NCBI RefSeq assembly: GCF_040678635.1
Contig: NZ_JBFATZ010000006.1
Span: 434,001-498,000, forward strand
Origin: Thermopolyspora sp040678635
GTDB taxonomy: Bacteria > Actinomycetota > Actinomycetes > Streptosporangiales > Streptosporangiaceae
Direction of reading: 5' to 3'
Length of the DNA stretch: 64,000 bases
Under the pieces are notes generated by a model that saw only the letters and a list, made by a program, of their open reading frames with translations, did not search any database and had not been told where the DNA came from. The position numbers and the translations under genes were made by a program. Shown one piece after another: positions 35,488-43,386 of this stretch; the first letter of the stretch is position 1, and each line of letters starts with the position of its first letter.

Positions 35488-37581
35488 GTGCGAGTCCTGG
35501 CCGTTGTCCCTGCCCGCGGCGGTTCGGCGGGTGTTCCGCTGAAGAACCTCGCCAAGGTCGGCGGCGTCCCCCTGGTTGCCCGCGCCGTCGGCTCCTGCCT
35601 GCGGGCCGAGCTCATCGACGAGGTCGTGGTGAGCACCGACCACGCCGGGATCGCCGAGGCGGCCGAGGCCGCGGGGGCGCGGGTGGTGAACCGACCGGCC
35701 GAGCTGAGCGGCGAGACCGCCTCCAGCGAGTCGGCGGTGGCGCACGCGCTCGAACGGATCGCCGCCATGGACGACCTGGAGCCCGGCGAGCCCGAGGTGA
35801 TCGTCCTGGTGCAGTGCACCAGCGCCTTCATCGCCCCCGCGGACCTCGACGCGGCGGTCGCGCGGGTGCTGGCGGGCGAGGCGGACGTGGTGTTCTCCGG
35901 GCTTGAGACCCACGAGTTCGTGTGGACCGGGCCCGACGGCTCCGGCGTCACCGGCGTCAACCACGATCCGGCGCACCGCCCCCGGCGGCAGGACCGGGAG
36001 CCGAGCTACCGGGAGACCGGCGCCTTCTACGTGATGCGCGCGGACGGCTTCGCCGAGCACGGGCACCGCTTCTTCGGCCGCGTCGCCGTCCAGCCGGTCC
36101 CGGCGCGGCACGCGATCGAGGTGGACACCCCCGAGGACCTGGAGATGGTGCGCGCCCTCGCCCCGTTCGTGGACGAGCCGTCGCCGATCGACGTGGACGC
36201 GGTGGTCACCGACTTCGACGGGGTGCACACCGACGACCGCGCGTACGTCGACCAGGACGGCCGCGAGGTGGTGGCGGTGAGCCGCTCCGACGGCATGGGC
36301 GTGTCCCTGCTCAAGCGGTCGGGCGTGCGGCTGCTGGTGCTGTCCACCGAGCAGAACTCGGTGGTGGCGGCCCGCGCCCGCAAGCTCGGCGTACCGGTGC
36401 TGCAGGGCCTGGCCTCCAAGCAGACGGCGCTGCGCGACTGGATGAGCATCGAGGGCCTGGACCCCGAGCGGGTCGCCTACGTCGGCAACGACGTCAACGA
36501 CCTGGGCTGCATGGCCCTGGTGGGCTGGCCGATCGCGGTGCCGGACGCGCACCCGAAGGTGCGGGCGGCGGCCCGCGTCGTGCTCACCCGGCCCGGCGGC
36601 GCGGGCGCGGTGCGGGAGCTGTGCGACCGGGTGCTCGCCGCCCGGCCGGAGATCGGCGAGGACGCCGCCGAGGCGCCCGCGTCGCCGCACCCGGCGCTGC
36701 GGGTCAAGGGCGCGGCGGTGCGGATCGGCGACGCGCTGGTCGGGCCCGGCCGGCCGGTGTACGTGATCGGCGAGATCGGCATCAACCACAACGGCGACCT
36801 GGACATCGCCCGCCGCCTCATCGACGTGGCCGCGGACGCGGGCTGCCAGGCGGTGAAGTTCCAGAAGCGCACCCCGGAGATCTGCGTGCCGCCCGAGCAG
36901 CGCGACCAGATCCGGCAGACGCCGTGGGGCGAGATGACGTACCTGGAGTACCGGCACCGGGTCGAGTTCGGCGTCGACGAGTACCGGCAGATCGCCAAGT
37001 ACTGCGCCGAACGCGGCCTGGACTGGTTCGCCTCGCCGTGGGACGTGCCGTCGGTGGAGTTCCTTGAGGACCTCGACGTGGTGACGCACAAGGTGGCGTC
37101 GGCGTCGGTCACCGACCACGCCCTGCTGCGGGCGCTCGCCGCCACCGGCAAGCCGATCATCCTGTCGACCGGCATGTCCACCCTGGACGAGATCGACCGG
37201 GCGGTGGAGATCCTCGGCACGTCGCGGCTGATCATCATGCACGCCACCTCGACGTACCCGCTGCCGCCCGAGGAGGCGAACCTGCGCACGATCGTCACGC
37301 TGCAGGAGCGGTACGGCGTGCCGGTCGGCTACTCGGGGCACGAGCGCGGCCTGCAGATCTCGCTGGCGGCGGTCACGCTCGGCGCGGTCGCGGTGGAGCG
37401 GCACATCACGCTCGACCGCACGATGTGGGGCTCGGACCAGGCGGCCTCCCTGGAGCCGGCCGGCCTGGAGCACCTGGTGCGGGACATCCGCATCATCGAG
37501 ACCGCCCTCGGCGACGGCGTCAAGCGGATCTACCCCGGCGAGCTCGCGCCGAAGGCCCGGCTGCGCCGAGTGACGGTGTAG
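35488..37581 (+). CDS. Trifunctional NeuA-HAD phosphatase-NeuB nonulosonate enzyme
   Basis: A 697-residue fusion for nonulosonic (sialic-like) acid synthesis. Residues 1-230 are a CMP-sialate synthetase (PARGGSAGVPLKNL near residue 8, where the usual SKG lysine is alanine). Residues 235-395 are a KDO-8-phosphate-phosphatase-like HAD (DFDGVHTDD near 241, GLASKQTAL, YVGNDVNDL). Residues 410-697 are a NeuB-type synthase (EIGINHNGDLDIARRL near 429, VKFQKRTPE, STGMSTLDEI, STYPLPPEEANL, GYSGHERG) that stops before the C-terminal SAF domain usual in NeuB. GTG 35488 has GAGGAG at 35476-35481. It should condense PEP with a hexosamine or hexose, dephosphorylate if needed, and activate with CTP. It is followed by two transferase genes; no NeuC epimerase is nearby. 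Confidence 0.9.
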   Translation: MRVLAVVPARGGSAGVPLKNLAKVGGVPLVARAVGSCLRAELIDEVVVSTDHAGIAEAAEAAGARVVNRPAELSGETASSESAVAHALERIAAMDDLEPGEPEVIVLVQCTSAFIAPADLDAAVARVLAGEADVVFSGLETHEFVWTGPDGSGVTGVNHDPAHRPRRQDREPSYRETGAFYVMRADGFAEHGHRFFGRVAVQPVPARHAIEVDTPEDLEMVRALAPFVDEPSPIDVDAVVTDFDGVHTDDRAYVDQDGREVVAVSRSDGMGVSLLKRSGVRLLVLSTEQNSVVAARARKLGVPVLQGLASKQTALRDWMSIEGLDPERVAYVGNDVNDLGCMALVGWPIAVPDAHPKVRAAARVVLTRPGGAGAVRELCDRVLAARPEIGEDAAEAPASPHPALRVKGAAVRIGDALVGPGRPVYVIGEIGINHNGDLDIARRLIDVAADAGCQAVKFQKRTPEICVPPEQRDQIRQTPWGEMTYLEYRHRVEFGVDEYRQIAKYCAERGLDWFASPWDVPSVEFLEDLDVVTHKVASASVTDHALLRALAATGKPIILSTGMSTLDEIDRAVEILGTSRLIIMHATSTYPLPPEEANLRTIVTLQERYGVPVGYSGHERGLQISLAAVTLGAVAVERHITLDRTMWGSDQAASLEPAGLEHLVRDIRIIETALGDGVKRIYPGELAPKARLRRVTV

Positions 37582-37584
37582 CCC

Positions 37585-38586
37585 TTGATCACGCTGTCGG
37601 TGATCGTGCCGGTGCGGGACGCGGAGCCGTACATCGGGGACTGTCTGACCTCGCTGACCCGCAACGCGCGCCGCGACTTCGAGTTCGTGGTGGTGGACGA
37701 CGGCTCCAAGGACGCCACCCCCGAGATCGTCGAGAGCTTCCGGGGGCCCGAGACGGGCCTGGCAGGGCCCGGCTCCGCCCTGCCGGGCCTCACCGTGCTG
37801 CGCAAGGACGCGCCGGTCGGCCTGGCCGACGCCCGCAACCTGGGGCTGTCGCTCGCCTCCGGCCGGTACGTCACCTTCCTCGACGGCGACGACTGGCTGG
37901 CCCCCGGCTACCTGGCCGAGCTCGTCGCCGCCATCGACGGGCTCGGCTGCGACTTCGTGCGCGTCGATCACGTGCAGGTGGAGGGCCGCAAACGCGTCGT
38001 GCACCGGGCTCCGCAGGCGCGACGCGGCGTGGTGCACGACCCCCGGGACGGCATCCTGCCCGCCCGTTCGAAGACGATGGTCGACTACCCGTACGCGTGG
38101 GCCGGGATCTACCGGCGTGACCTGGGCGACCTGCTGCGTTTCCCCGGCCGTCTGCACACCGCCGAGGACCGGCCGTGGATCTGGCGGCTGCACCGGCACG
38201 CGGCGAGCTACGCGGTGGTGTCCCTCGCCGGGGTGTTCTACCGCCGTCAGGTGCCCGGCTCGCTCACCCAGATCGGCGACGAGCGGCAGCTGCACTTCTT
38301 CGACGCCTTCGACATGGTGCTGACGGACCTGGCGGACGACCCGTCGTTCCTGCCGAAGGCGGCGCGCAGCCTGTGCGCGCTGCTCGCCCATCACCTGGAG
38401 CTGGCCGACCGCTTCACGCCCGAGCTGCGGGCCCGCTTCGAGGCGGCCGCCGCCCGGATCCTGCGCCGCGTCCCCGCCGACATGCTCGCCCGCACCCTGG
38501 ACGAGCTGGAGCCGGAACGCGAGCAGGCGCTGCGCGAGGTGGTCCCCGACCTGCCCCGCCTCCGCCCGGCCCGGGAGACGCCGTGA
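37585..38586 (+). CDS. GT2 family glycosyltransferase
   Basis: A 333-residue cytoplasmic glycosyltransferase of family 2. The N-terminal nucleotide-sugar fold reads LSVIVPVRDAEPYIGDCL, EFVVVDDGSKDATPEI and, near residue 97, the metal-binding FLDGDDW. The C-terminal ~120 residues are helical and charged. The TTG start lies three bases after the preceding stop, so translation is coupled. With the nonulosonate fusion and the polysialyltransferase-like gene it probably builds a surface polysaccharide or teichulosonic-type polymer. Confidence 0.88.
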   Translation: MITLSVIVPVRDAEPYIGDCLTSLTRNARRDFEFVVVDDGSKDATPEIVESFRGPETGLAGPGSALPGLTVLRKDAPVGLADARNLGLSLASGRYVTFLDGDDWLAPGYLAELVAAIDGLGCDFVRVDHVQVEGRKRVVHRAPQARRGVVHDPRDGILPARSKTMVDYPYAWAGIYRRDLGDLLRFPGRLHTAEDRPWIWRLHRHAASYAVVSLAGVFYRRQVPGSLTQIGDERQLHFFDAFDMVLTDLADDPSFLPKAARSLCALLAHHLELADRFTPELRARFEAAAARILRRVPADMLARTLDELEPEREQALREVVPDLPRLRPARETP

Positions 38587-39896
38587 TCCAGCTCTGCTAC
38601 ACCTCCACCCTGTTCGGCGCGATGACGCTCGCCGCCGCGATCGACGCCGGTCGGCTCGGCCCGCGCCCGGAGCGCCGGATCCTGCTGGTGTCGAACAACG
38701 CCGCCATCCCGGAGATCACTTATGCGCTCGACGAGACGCCGGGCTTCGCGGCGCTGCGCGGGCGGTTCGACGAGATCCGGTCATGGAACGAGATCATCGC
38801 CCCGCTGCACCCGTCCGACTGGCGGGCCCGCATCATCGAGGTGCCGATGATCGGCCGCCTGCTGCGTTCCCATCTCGGGCTCGGCGACGCCCCGGACGAG
38901 CTGGTCGTCGAGTCGATCGCCGTCCCCCCGGCCCGGACGATCGCGGGGCTGCTGCGCGACTGCCCGATCACCGTGTACGCCGACGGCCTGATGAGCTACG
39001 GCCCCACCCGCGACCCGCTGCCCGCCGAGATCGCCGGTCGGATCACCCGCCTGCTCCACCTCGACCTGGTGCCGGGCCTGGTCCCGATGCTCCTCACCGA
39101 GTACGGCGTGCCGTCCGAGCCGATCCCTGACGACGCCTTCCGGGCGGTGATCGACCAGGTGGCGGGGGCCGTCCCGGCGGACGGTCCCGACGAGACGGCG
39201 GACGGCGGCGTCGCCATGATCCTCGGGCAGTACCTGTCCGCCCTCGACATCCTCACCGCCGCCGAGGAGGACGCGCTCCACGCCGACCTGCTGCGCGGCG
39301 TCCGGGCCCGCGGCCACGCCTCGGTGGTGTTCAAGCCCCACCCGGCCGCCGGTCGCGGCCACGCCCGGCGGGTCCGCCGCATGGCCGAGGAGCTGGGCGT
39401 ACGGCTCACGATCGCGGCGGACACGACCCCGGCCGAGGTCTACTTCGCCGCGCTGCGTCCCGCCCTCGTCGCCGGGTGCTTCTCCACCGCCCTGGCCACG
39501 GCCGACCGCTGTTTCGGCCTGCCCACGGCCACCCTGGGCGGGGAGCTCATCCTGGATCGGCTGACGCCGTACGAGAACAGCAACCGCGTCCCGGCCACGA
39601 TCGTGGACGCCACCGTGCCGCGCCTCGCCCCCGACGGCACCCTCACCGACCCGCCCCCGATCGACCTGCCGGACCTCGTGGCCGCCGTCGGCTACTGCAT
39701 GCAGTCCGACGCCCACCCCGACCTGCGCGACCTGGCCGCCGCCTACGTCGAGGCGAACGGCCCGGAGCGCTACTTCAAACGCCGGCGCCTGTGGGCCCTG
39801 GACCTCATCCCGCCTCCCCCCGCGCCCCCGCCTCCCGCGCCGCAGTCCGCCGGCACCCTGTCCCGCCTGCGCCGCCGCCTCACCGCCCGCCCGTAA
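38583..39896 (+). CDS. Polysialyltransferase-like protein
   Basis: A 437-residue protein resembling the bacterial alpha-2,8-polysialyltransferase family (GT52/PST type). Features seen: CYTSTLFGAMTLAAAID at the N-terminus, ITVYADGLMSYGP near 130, GGVAMILGQYLS near 205, VVFKPHPAAG near 253 and AGCFSTALATA near 300. It ends in a Pro-rich tail. Its GTG overlaps the TGA of the GT2 gene. In this setting it most likely transfers the CMP-activated nonulosonate made by the upstream fusion protein onto itself or onto another acceptor. The exact sugar is unknown. Confidence 0.8.
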   Translation: MIQLCYTSTLFGAMTLAAAIDAGRLGPRPERRILLVSNNAAIPEITYALDETPGFAALRGRFDEIRSWNEIIAPLHPSDWRARIIEVPMIGRLLRSHLGLGDAPDELVVESIAVPPARTIAGLLRDCPITVYADGLMSYGPTRDPLPAEIAGRITRLLHLDLVPGLVPMLLTEYGVPSEPIPDDAFRAVIDQVAGAVPADGPDETADGGVAMILGQYLSALDILTAAEEDALHADLLRGVRARGHASVVFKPHPAAGRGHARRVRRMAEELGVRLTIAADTTPAEVYFAALRPALVAGCFSTALATADRCFGLPTATLGGELILDRLTPYENSNRVPATIVDATVPRLAPDGTLTDPPPIDLPDLVAAVGYCMQSDAHPDLRDLAAAYVEANGPERYFKRRRLWALDLIPPPPAPPPPAPQSAGTLSRLRRRLTARP

Positions 39897-39930
39897 CCGC
39901 CCCCGCGCGCCGACGCCCGCCGCCAAGTTT

Positions 39931-39959
39931 ACGTTTCAAGCGATTATGGAATGAAACGT
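39931..39959. promoter_or_regulatory. Inverted repeat before two-component operon
   Basis: ACGTTTCA (39931-39938) faces TGAAACGT (39952-39959), perfect 8-base arms around a 13-base AT-rich centre, 27 bases upstream of the kinase start. It is a candidate operator, possibly for the downstream response regulator. Confidence 0.45.
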
Positions 39960-39985
39960 TTGACTTTGTGGGGGAAACAGCGTCG

Positions 39986-41209
39986 ATGCTCGGCACGAAC
40001 CGAATTCTACGGGGGGTCAGCCGGCCGCAGCGGGCTGCGCGGCATGACGAGCTGGCCGAGAAATACCGCTTCGCCGACAGGCGTATGGAGTGGCAATTCG
40101 CCAAAATCCTGCTGTTATACCGGGCGCTGCACGTCCTGCAGTGGTTCGGCACGGCGCCGGCCATGGTGCGCAGCCTCACCCCGGTCTGGGTGGGAATCGT
40201 CATCGTCGTCCTCGCCGGAGCGGAGACGGTCGCCCTCACGGCGCGGCTCATCCATCTGCGTGAGTACGGCGGCGCGCGGACCGCGCTCATGCAGGTGGGC
40301 ACCGGCGTGGTGATGCTGGCGCTGGCCGCCGTCGCCGCGCCGCCCACGGACCGGACGAGCGTGCTCGCGCCCCTGGTCATCTGGACCACCGGGCAGATCA
40401 GCGGGGCGGCCCTGGCGAAGAGCCCGCCGGTGCTGATCGCCGGGACGGCCGCGATCTCCGCGACGTACATCGTCGCGATCGCGCTGGCGAATCCGGCGGA
40501 TCTGCTGCGCTCGGAGACGATCATCGCGCTGAGCGGGTTCGTGGCGCTCGCCGTGCTCATCGAGCGGGGCACCTCGTTCCTGCGCCGGTCGGCGGCGGAC
40601 CTGTCGGACCTGAGCAGGCGCGCGGCGGAGGAGCGCCATCACCGGGAGCTCACCGACGAGCTGCACAACCATTGGGCTCACATCGTGCACCGCGTGGCCG
40701 AGCACGACTGCGGCCGGGCGGGCGAGTTCGAGCACCTGCGCGGTCTGCTGTTCAAAGAGCACGCGCGGCTGCGGGCCTTCATCGACACCGGACGCCCGGC
40801 CGAGCGGCTGGGGCTGGTGGAGACCGTGCACCGCGAGATCCGCGACGCCGCCGAGCTGGGCCTGGTGGCGGAGCCGCTGCTGTCCCAGGCGTTCCGCGAA
40901 CGCGACGGCGAGGTGCCGCAGGCCGTGCTGGACGCGCTCGAGAGCGCCCTGCGCGCGGTGCTGCTCAACGTCGTGACCCGGGCCCGCTGCGACCGGGCGT
41001 TCATCCGGGCCGACGTGGACGGCGACCTCGTCAGCATCGCCGTCCGCGACCTAGGGCCCGGCTTCCCGCCGGATGTGCGGCTGAACAGCCTGGCCAGGCA
41101 TCGTGAACGACTGCGCGCCCTCGGCGGCGACCTGTGCGTCTCATCGTCGGAGCACGGCTCGACGGTGATCCTGAAGGTACGTCCGGACCAGGGAGGGGAC
41201 CCGAGGTGA
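39986..41209 (+). CDS. Membrane sensor histidine kinase (NarL-system type)
   Basis: A 407-residue sensor. The first ~40 residues are polar, then about five hydrophobic segments (about 45-195) form the sensor. A dimerisation region near 220-240 contains DELHNHWAH, with the candidate phospho-histidine in the DELH context. The ATPase domain is diverged: LLNVVTRA (N-box like, near 327) and RDLGPGFPPD (G-box, near 355). ATG 39986 lies about nine bases after GGGGGAA. The gene overlaps the response-regulator gene by four bases. The signal is unknown. Confidence 0.83.
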   Translation: MLGTNRILRGVSRPQRAARHDELAEKYRFADRRMEWQFAKILLLYRALHVLQWFGTAPAMVRSLTPVWVGIVIVVLAGAETVALTARLIHLREYGGARTALMQVGTGVVMLALAAVAAPPTDRTSVLAPLVIWTTGQISGAALAKSPPVLIAGTAAISATYIVAIALANPADLLRSETIIALSGFVALAVLIERGTSFLRRSAADLSDLSRRAAEERHHRELTDELHNHWAHIVHRVAEHDCGRAGEFEHLRGLLFKEHARLRAFIDTGRPAERLGLVETVHREIRDAAELGLVAEPLLSQAFRERDGEVPQAVLDALESALRAVLLNVVTRARCDRAFIRADVDGDLVSIAVRDLGPGFPPDVRLNSLARHRERLRALGGDLCVSSSEHGSTVILKVRPDQGGDPR

Positions 41210-42102
41210 ACGATCCGATTCGGGTGGCCGTGGTGGAGGATCACCATCTGACCCGGGAGGGCGCGGTCAGGCATCTGCAGGCCGACCCCCGGTTCACGGT
41301 GGTGGCCGAGGAGCGCAGCGCGACCGCGCTGCTGCGGTCACGAGCGATCTTCGACGTGTGCCTGCTCGACCTGCTGACCGACAGCCCGGCCGAGGACGTC
41401 ATGCGCCTGCTGCGTAACTACCGAATCGTGGTGATCACCGCACGCGACGACTGGCAGACCAAGGTGGGCGCGTGGGCGCTGGGCGCGCACGCCGTGCTGT
41501 ACAAGAGCGTGCACCCGAACGGAATCTCGGACGCCCTGGTGTTCACGCACCGCGCGCAGCCGTACCTTGAGCCGAATCTGGCGAACGCGCTCATCGACGC
41601 CGCACGCAGCGACTCGATCTCGCTCAGCGACACCCAGCTGCGGCTGCTGGACGAGATCGTCATGGGCCACCCCATCGAGATCGCGATCGACATCGTCGGC
41701 ATCTCGGCCGACCGGTTCGCCGCCGAGGTCCTGGTCATCCGCGAGGAGTGCCGCCGCAACGGGCTGGACCGGCTCAACCTGCTCGGCATCGTGCCGCCCG
41801 TCGCCGAGCCTCACCAGGAGGTCGCCGAGCCGCACCAGGAGGTCGCCAAGAGGCTCACCAAGCAGCAGTTGAGGGTCCTGGACATGTACGCCGACGGGTA
41901 CAGCCGCAAGGAGATCGCCGAAGCGTTCGGCGACCTGTCGGAAAAGACCATCACCAACCACATCGACAACGCGCTGGACCGGGTGGGCATCACCAACGCG
42001 TCCACCGAGCAGCGTCTGTTGTTCGCCCTGTACGTCACCGGCCGTCTGCGTTACCCGGAGCGCGTCGCGCCGATGCTGGCCAAGCTGAAAACCGAGAACT
42101 GA
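41206..42102 (+). CDS. Response regulator with LuxR-type HTH and extra HTH-like region
   Basis: A 298-residue regulator. The receiver domain has E11/D12, phospho-acceptor D55, T78 and K100. A middle region (about 137-190, SDTQLRLLDEIVMGHPIEIAIDIVGI) resembles a diverged LuxR helix-turn-helix, and a second, canonical-looking one lies at about 216-262 (TKQQLRVLDMYADGYSRKEIAEAF...KTITNHIDNAL). They are joined by an exact duplication of EPHQEVA (201-214). This is longer than the usual ~215-residue NarL regulators. GTG 41206 overlaps the kinase stop, with GGGAGGGG at 41191-41198. Confidence 0.88.
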   Translation: MNDPIRVAVVEDHHLTREGAVRHLQADPRFTVVAEERSATALLRSRAIFDVCLLDLLTDSPAEDVMRLLRNYRIVVITARDDWQTKVGAWALGAHAVLYKSVHPNGISDALVFTHRAQPYLEPNLANALIDAARSDSISLSDTQLRLLDEIVMGHPIEIAIDIVGISADRFAAEVLVIREECRRNGLDRLNLLGIVPPVAEPHQEVAEPHQEVAKRLTKQQLRVLDMYADGYSRKEIAEAFGDLSEKTITNHIDNALDRVGITNASTEQRLLFALYVTGRLRYPERVAPMLAKLKTEN

Positions 42103-42104
42103 CG

Positions 42105-42132
42105 GCCGCTTGGGGGCAACACCCCAAGCGGC
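42105..42132 (+). terminator. Perfect hairpin terminator after response regulator
   Basis: GCCGCTTGGGG (42105-42115) pairs perfectly with CCCCAAGCGGC (42122-42132) around a six-base loop, three bases after the stop. It separates the two-component operon from the DUF4407 operon. Confidence 0.85.
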
Positions 42133-42216
42133 GGGCCCCGGGTTGGGTTCCACGCCCGATGTTTCCCAAGACGTCCTCGCTCACGATGAAAGCGACGACG
42201 GGGATGGGGGGAGACC

Positions 42217-43386
42217 ATGAAGGAGCGCGGGCAGCCTCGGGTCGGGCCGATCACACGAATCCTGCTTTGGTGCGGGGCCACGGATCCCCACGATCTCGCC
42301 TCGCGCACCGAGACGTACCGCTACAGCATGCTCGGGGTCTTCGTGCTGCTGGTGGCGCTGCTCGCCGGCGTCAGTTGCACGATATACATCACGATCATCA
42401 ACGATGGCTTCCATCCGCTGATCGTGGTCGCCGCCGCGTTCTGGGCGGTGCTCATCTTCTCGCTGGATCGGTCCATCGTGAGCGAGCCCTCGTACGGCGC
42501 CGACACCCTGCCCGCCAAGGCGGGCCGCCTGACCTTCTTCGGGGCGCGGATCGCCGTCGCGATCCTCGTGGCCTGGCTCATCGGGGACGCGCTGGTGCTC
42601 ACGATCTTCCGGCCGGAGATCACGCAGGAGATCGCCCACGTGCAGGAGGCCGAGGCGAACGCGGCGCGACAACGCGTCATAACAAGGCTGGAGTCCCGGC
42701 GCGGCGACGTGAAGGAGCAACTCGACGCCAATAAGAAGCTGCGCGACGACGCCAAGAAAGACGTTGAGAGATTCCGGGATGTGTATGTCGAGGAGCGCAA
42801 AGGCACGTCCGGCACCGGTCTGATCGGAAATGGCTCGGTAGCGAAGGCGAACAAGGACGACTACACAGAAGCCCAGAATCTATGGAAGACGATCAACAAC
42901 TCGACAAAGAAGCAAGATAAGGAGCTGAACAAACAGATAACGACCCTCAACGAGCAGATCACCTCGTTGAAGAGCGGCGACGAGAAGGCGCTCGCGAAGT
43001 ATCCGGAGCTCAAGGCGGAGATCGACGCCATCCGCGGCAACGACGGATGGCTCGCCCATCTGCGTGGGCTGTCGGCCTTCCTCGACAAGAACCGCGGCAA
43101 CTGGGCGATCGTCTCGCTGCCCTGGCTGCTGCGCGGCCTGTTCGTGGCCATCGACCTGATGCCGTTGACGATGAAGGTCCTCAACCGGTGGACGCTCTAC
43201 GGCCGCAGGCAGCGGGATCGGTTCAACCGGCTCGTCAACCGCGACAAGCTGCGCGGATACCTGGACCACGAACGCGACTGGCTCGAATACGACACCGCCA
43301 AGAGCCGCGAGACCTGGCGCCACTCCTGGCGCATCGACCACATGCAGGGTCCCGGAGGAACGAATGGAGCAGGACATGGCCGATGA
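42217..43386 (+). CDS. DUF4407 membrane protein, first gene of GTPase/Hsp70-like operon
   Basis: A 389-residue protein matching the DUF4407 family. Two membrane spans lie near 38-80 and one near 108-130, then a long charged helical region (about 135-265, many Lys/Asp/Glu, coiled-coil-like) and a last span near 300-320, with a basic cytoplasmic tail. The coding of the Lys-rich helix is less GC-rich than its neighbours. ATG 42217 has GGGGGGAG at 42206-42213. It overlaps the GTPase gene by 23 bases. DUF4407 proteins have no established biochemical role; here it may be the membrane platform for the GTPase and ATPase. Confidence 0.85.
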   Translation: MKERGQPRVGPITRILLWCGATDPHDLASRTETYRYSMLGVFVLLVALLAGVSCTIYITIINDGFHPLIVVAAAFWAVLIFSLDRSIVSEPSYGADTLPAKAGRLTFFGARIAVAILVAWLIGDALVLTIFRPEITQEIAHVQEAEANAARQRVITRLESRRGDVKEQLDANKKLRDDAKKDVERFRDVYVEERKGTSGTGLIGNGSVAKANKDDYTEAQNLWKTINNSTKKQDKELNKQITTLNEQITSLKSGDEKALAKYPELKAEIDAIRGNDGWLAHLRGLSAFLDKNRGNWAIVSLPWLLRGLFVAIDLMPLTMKVLNRWTLYGRRQRDRFNRLVNRDKLRGYLDHERDWLEYDTAKSRETWRHSWRIDHMQGPGGTNGAGHGR

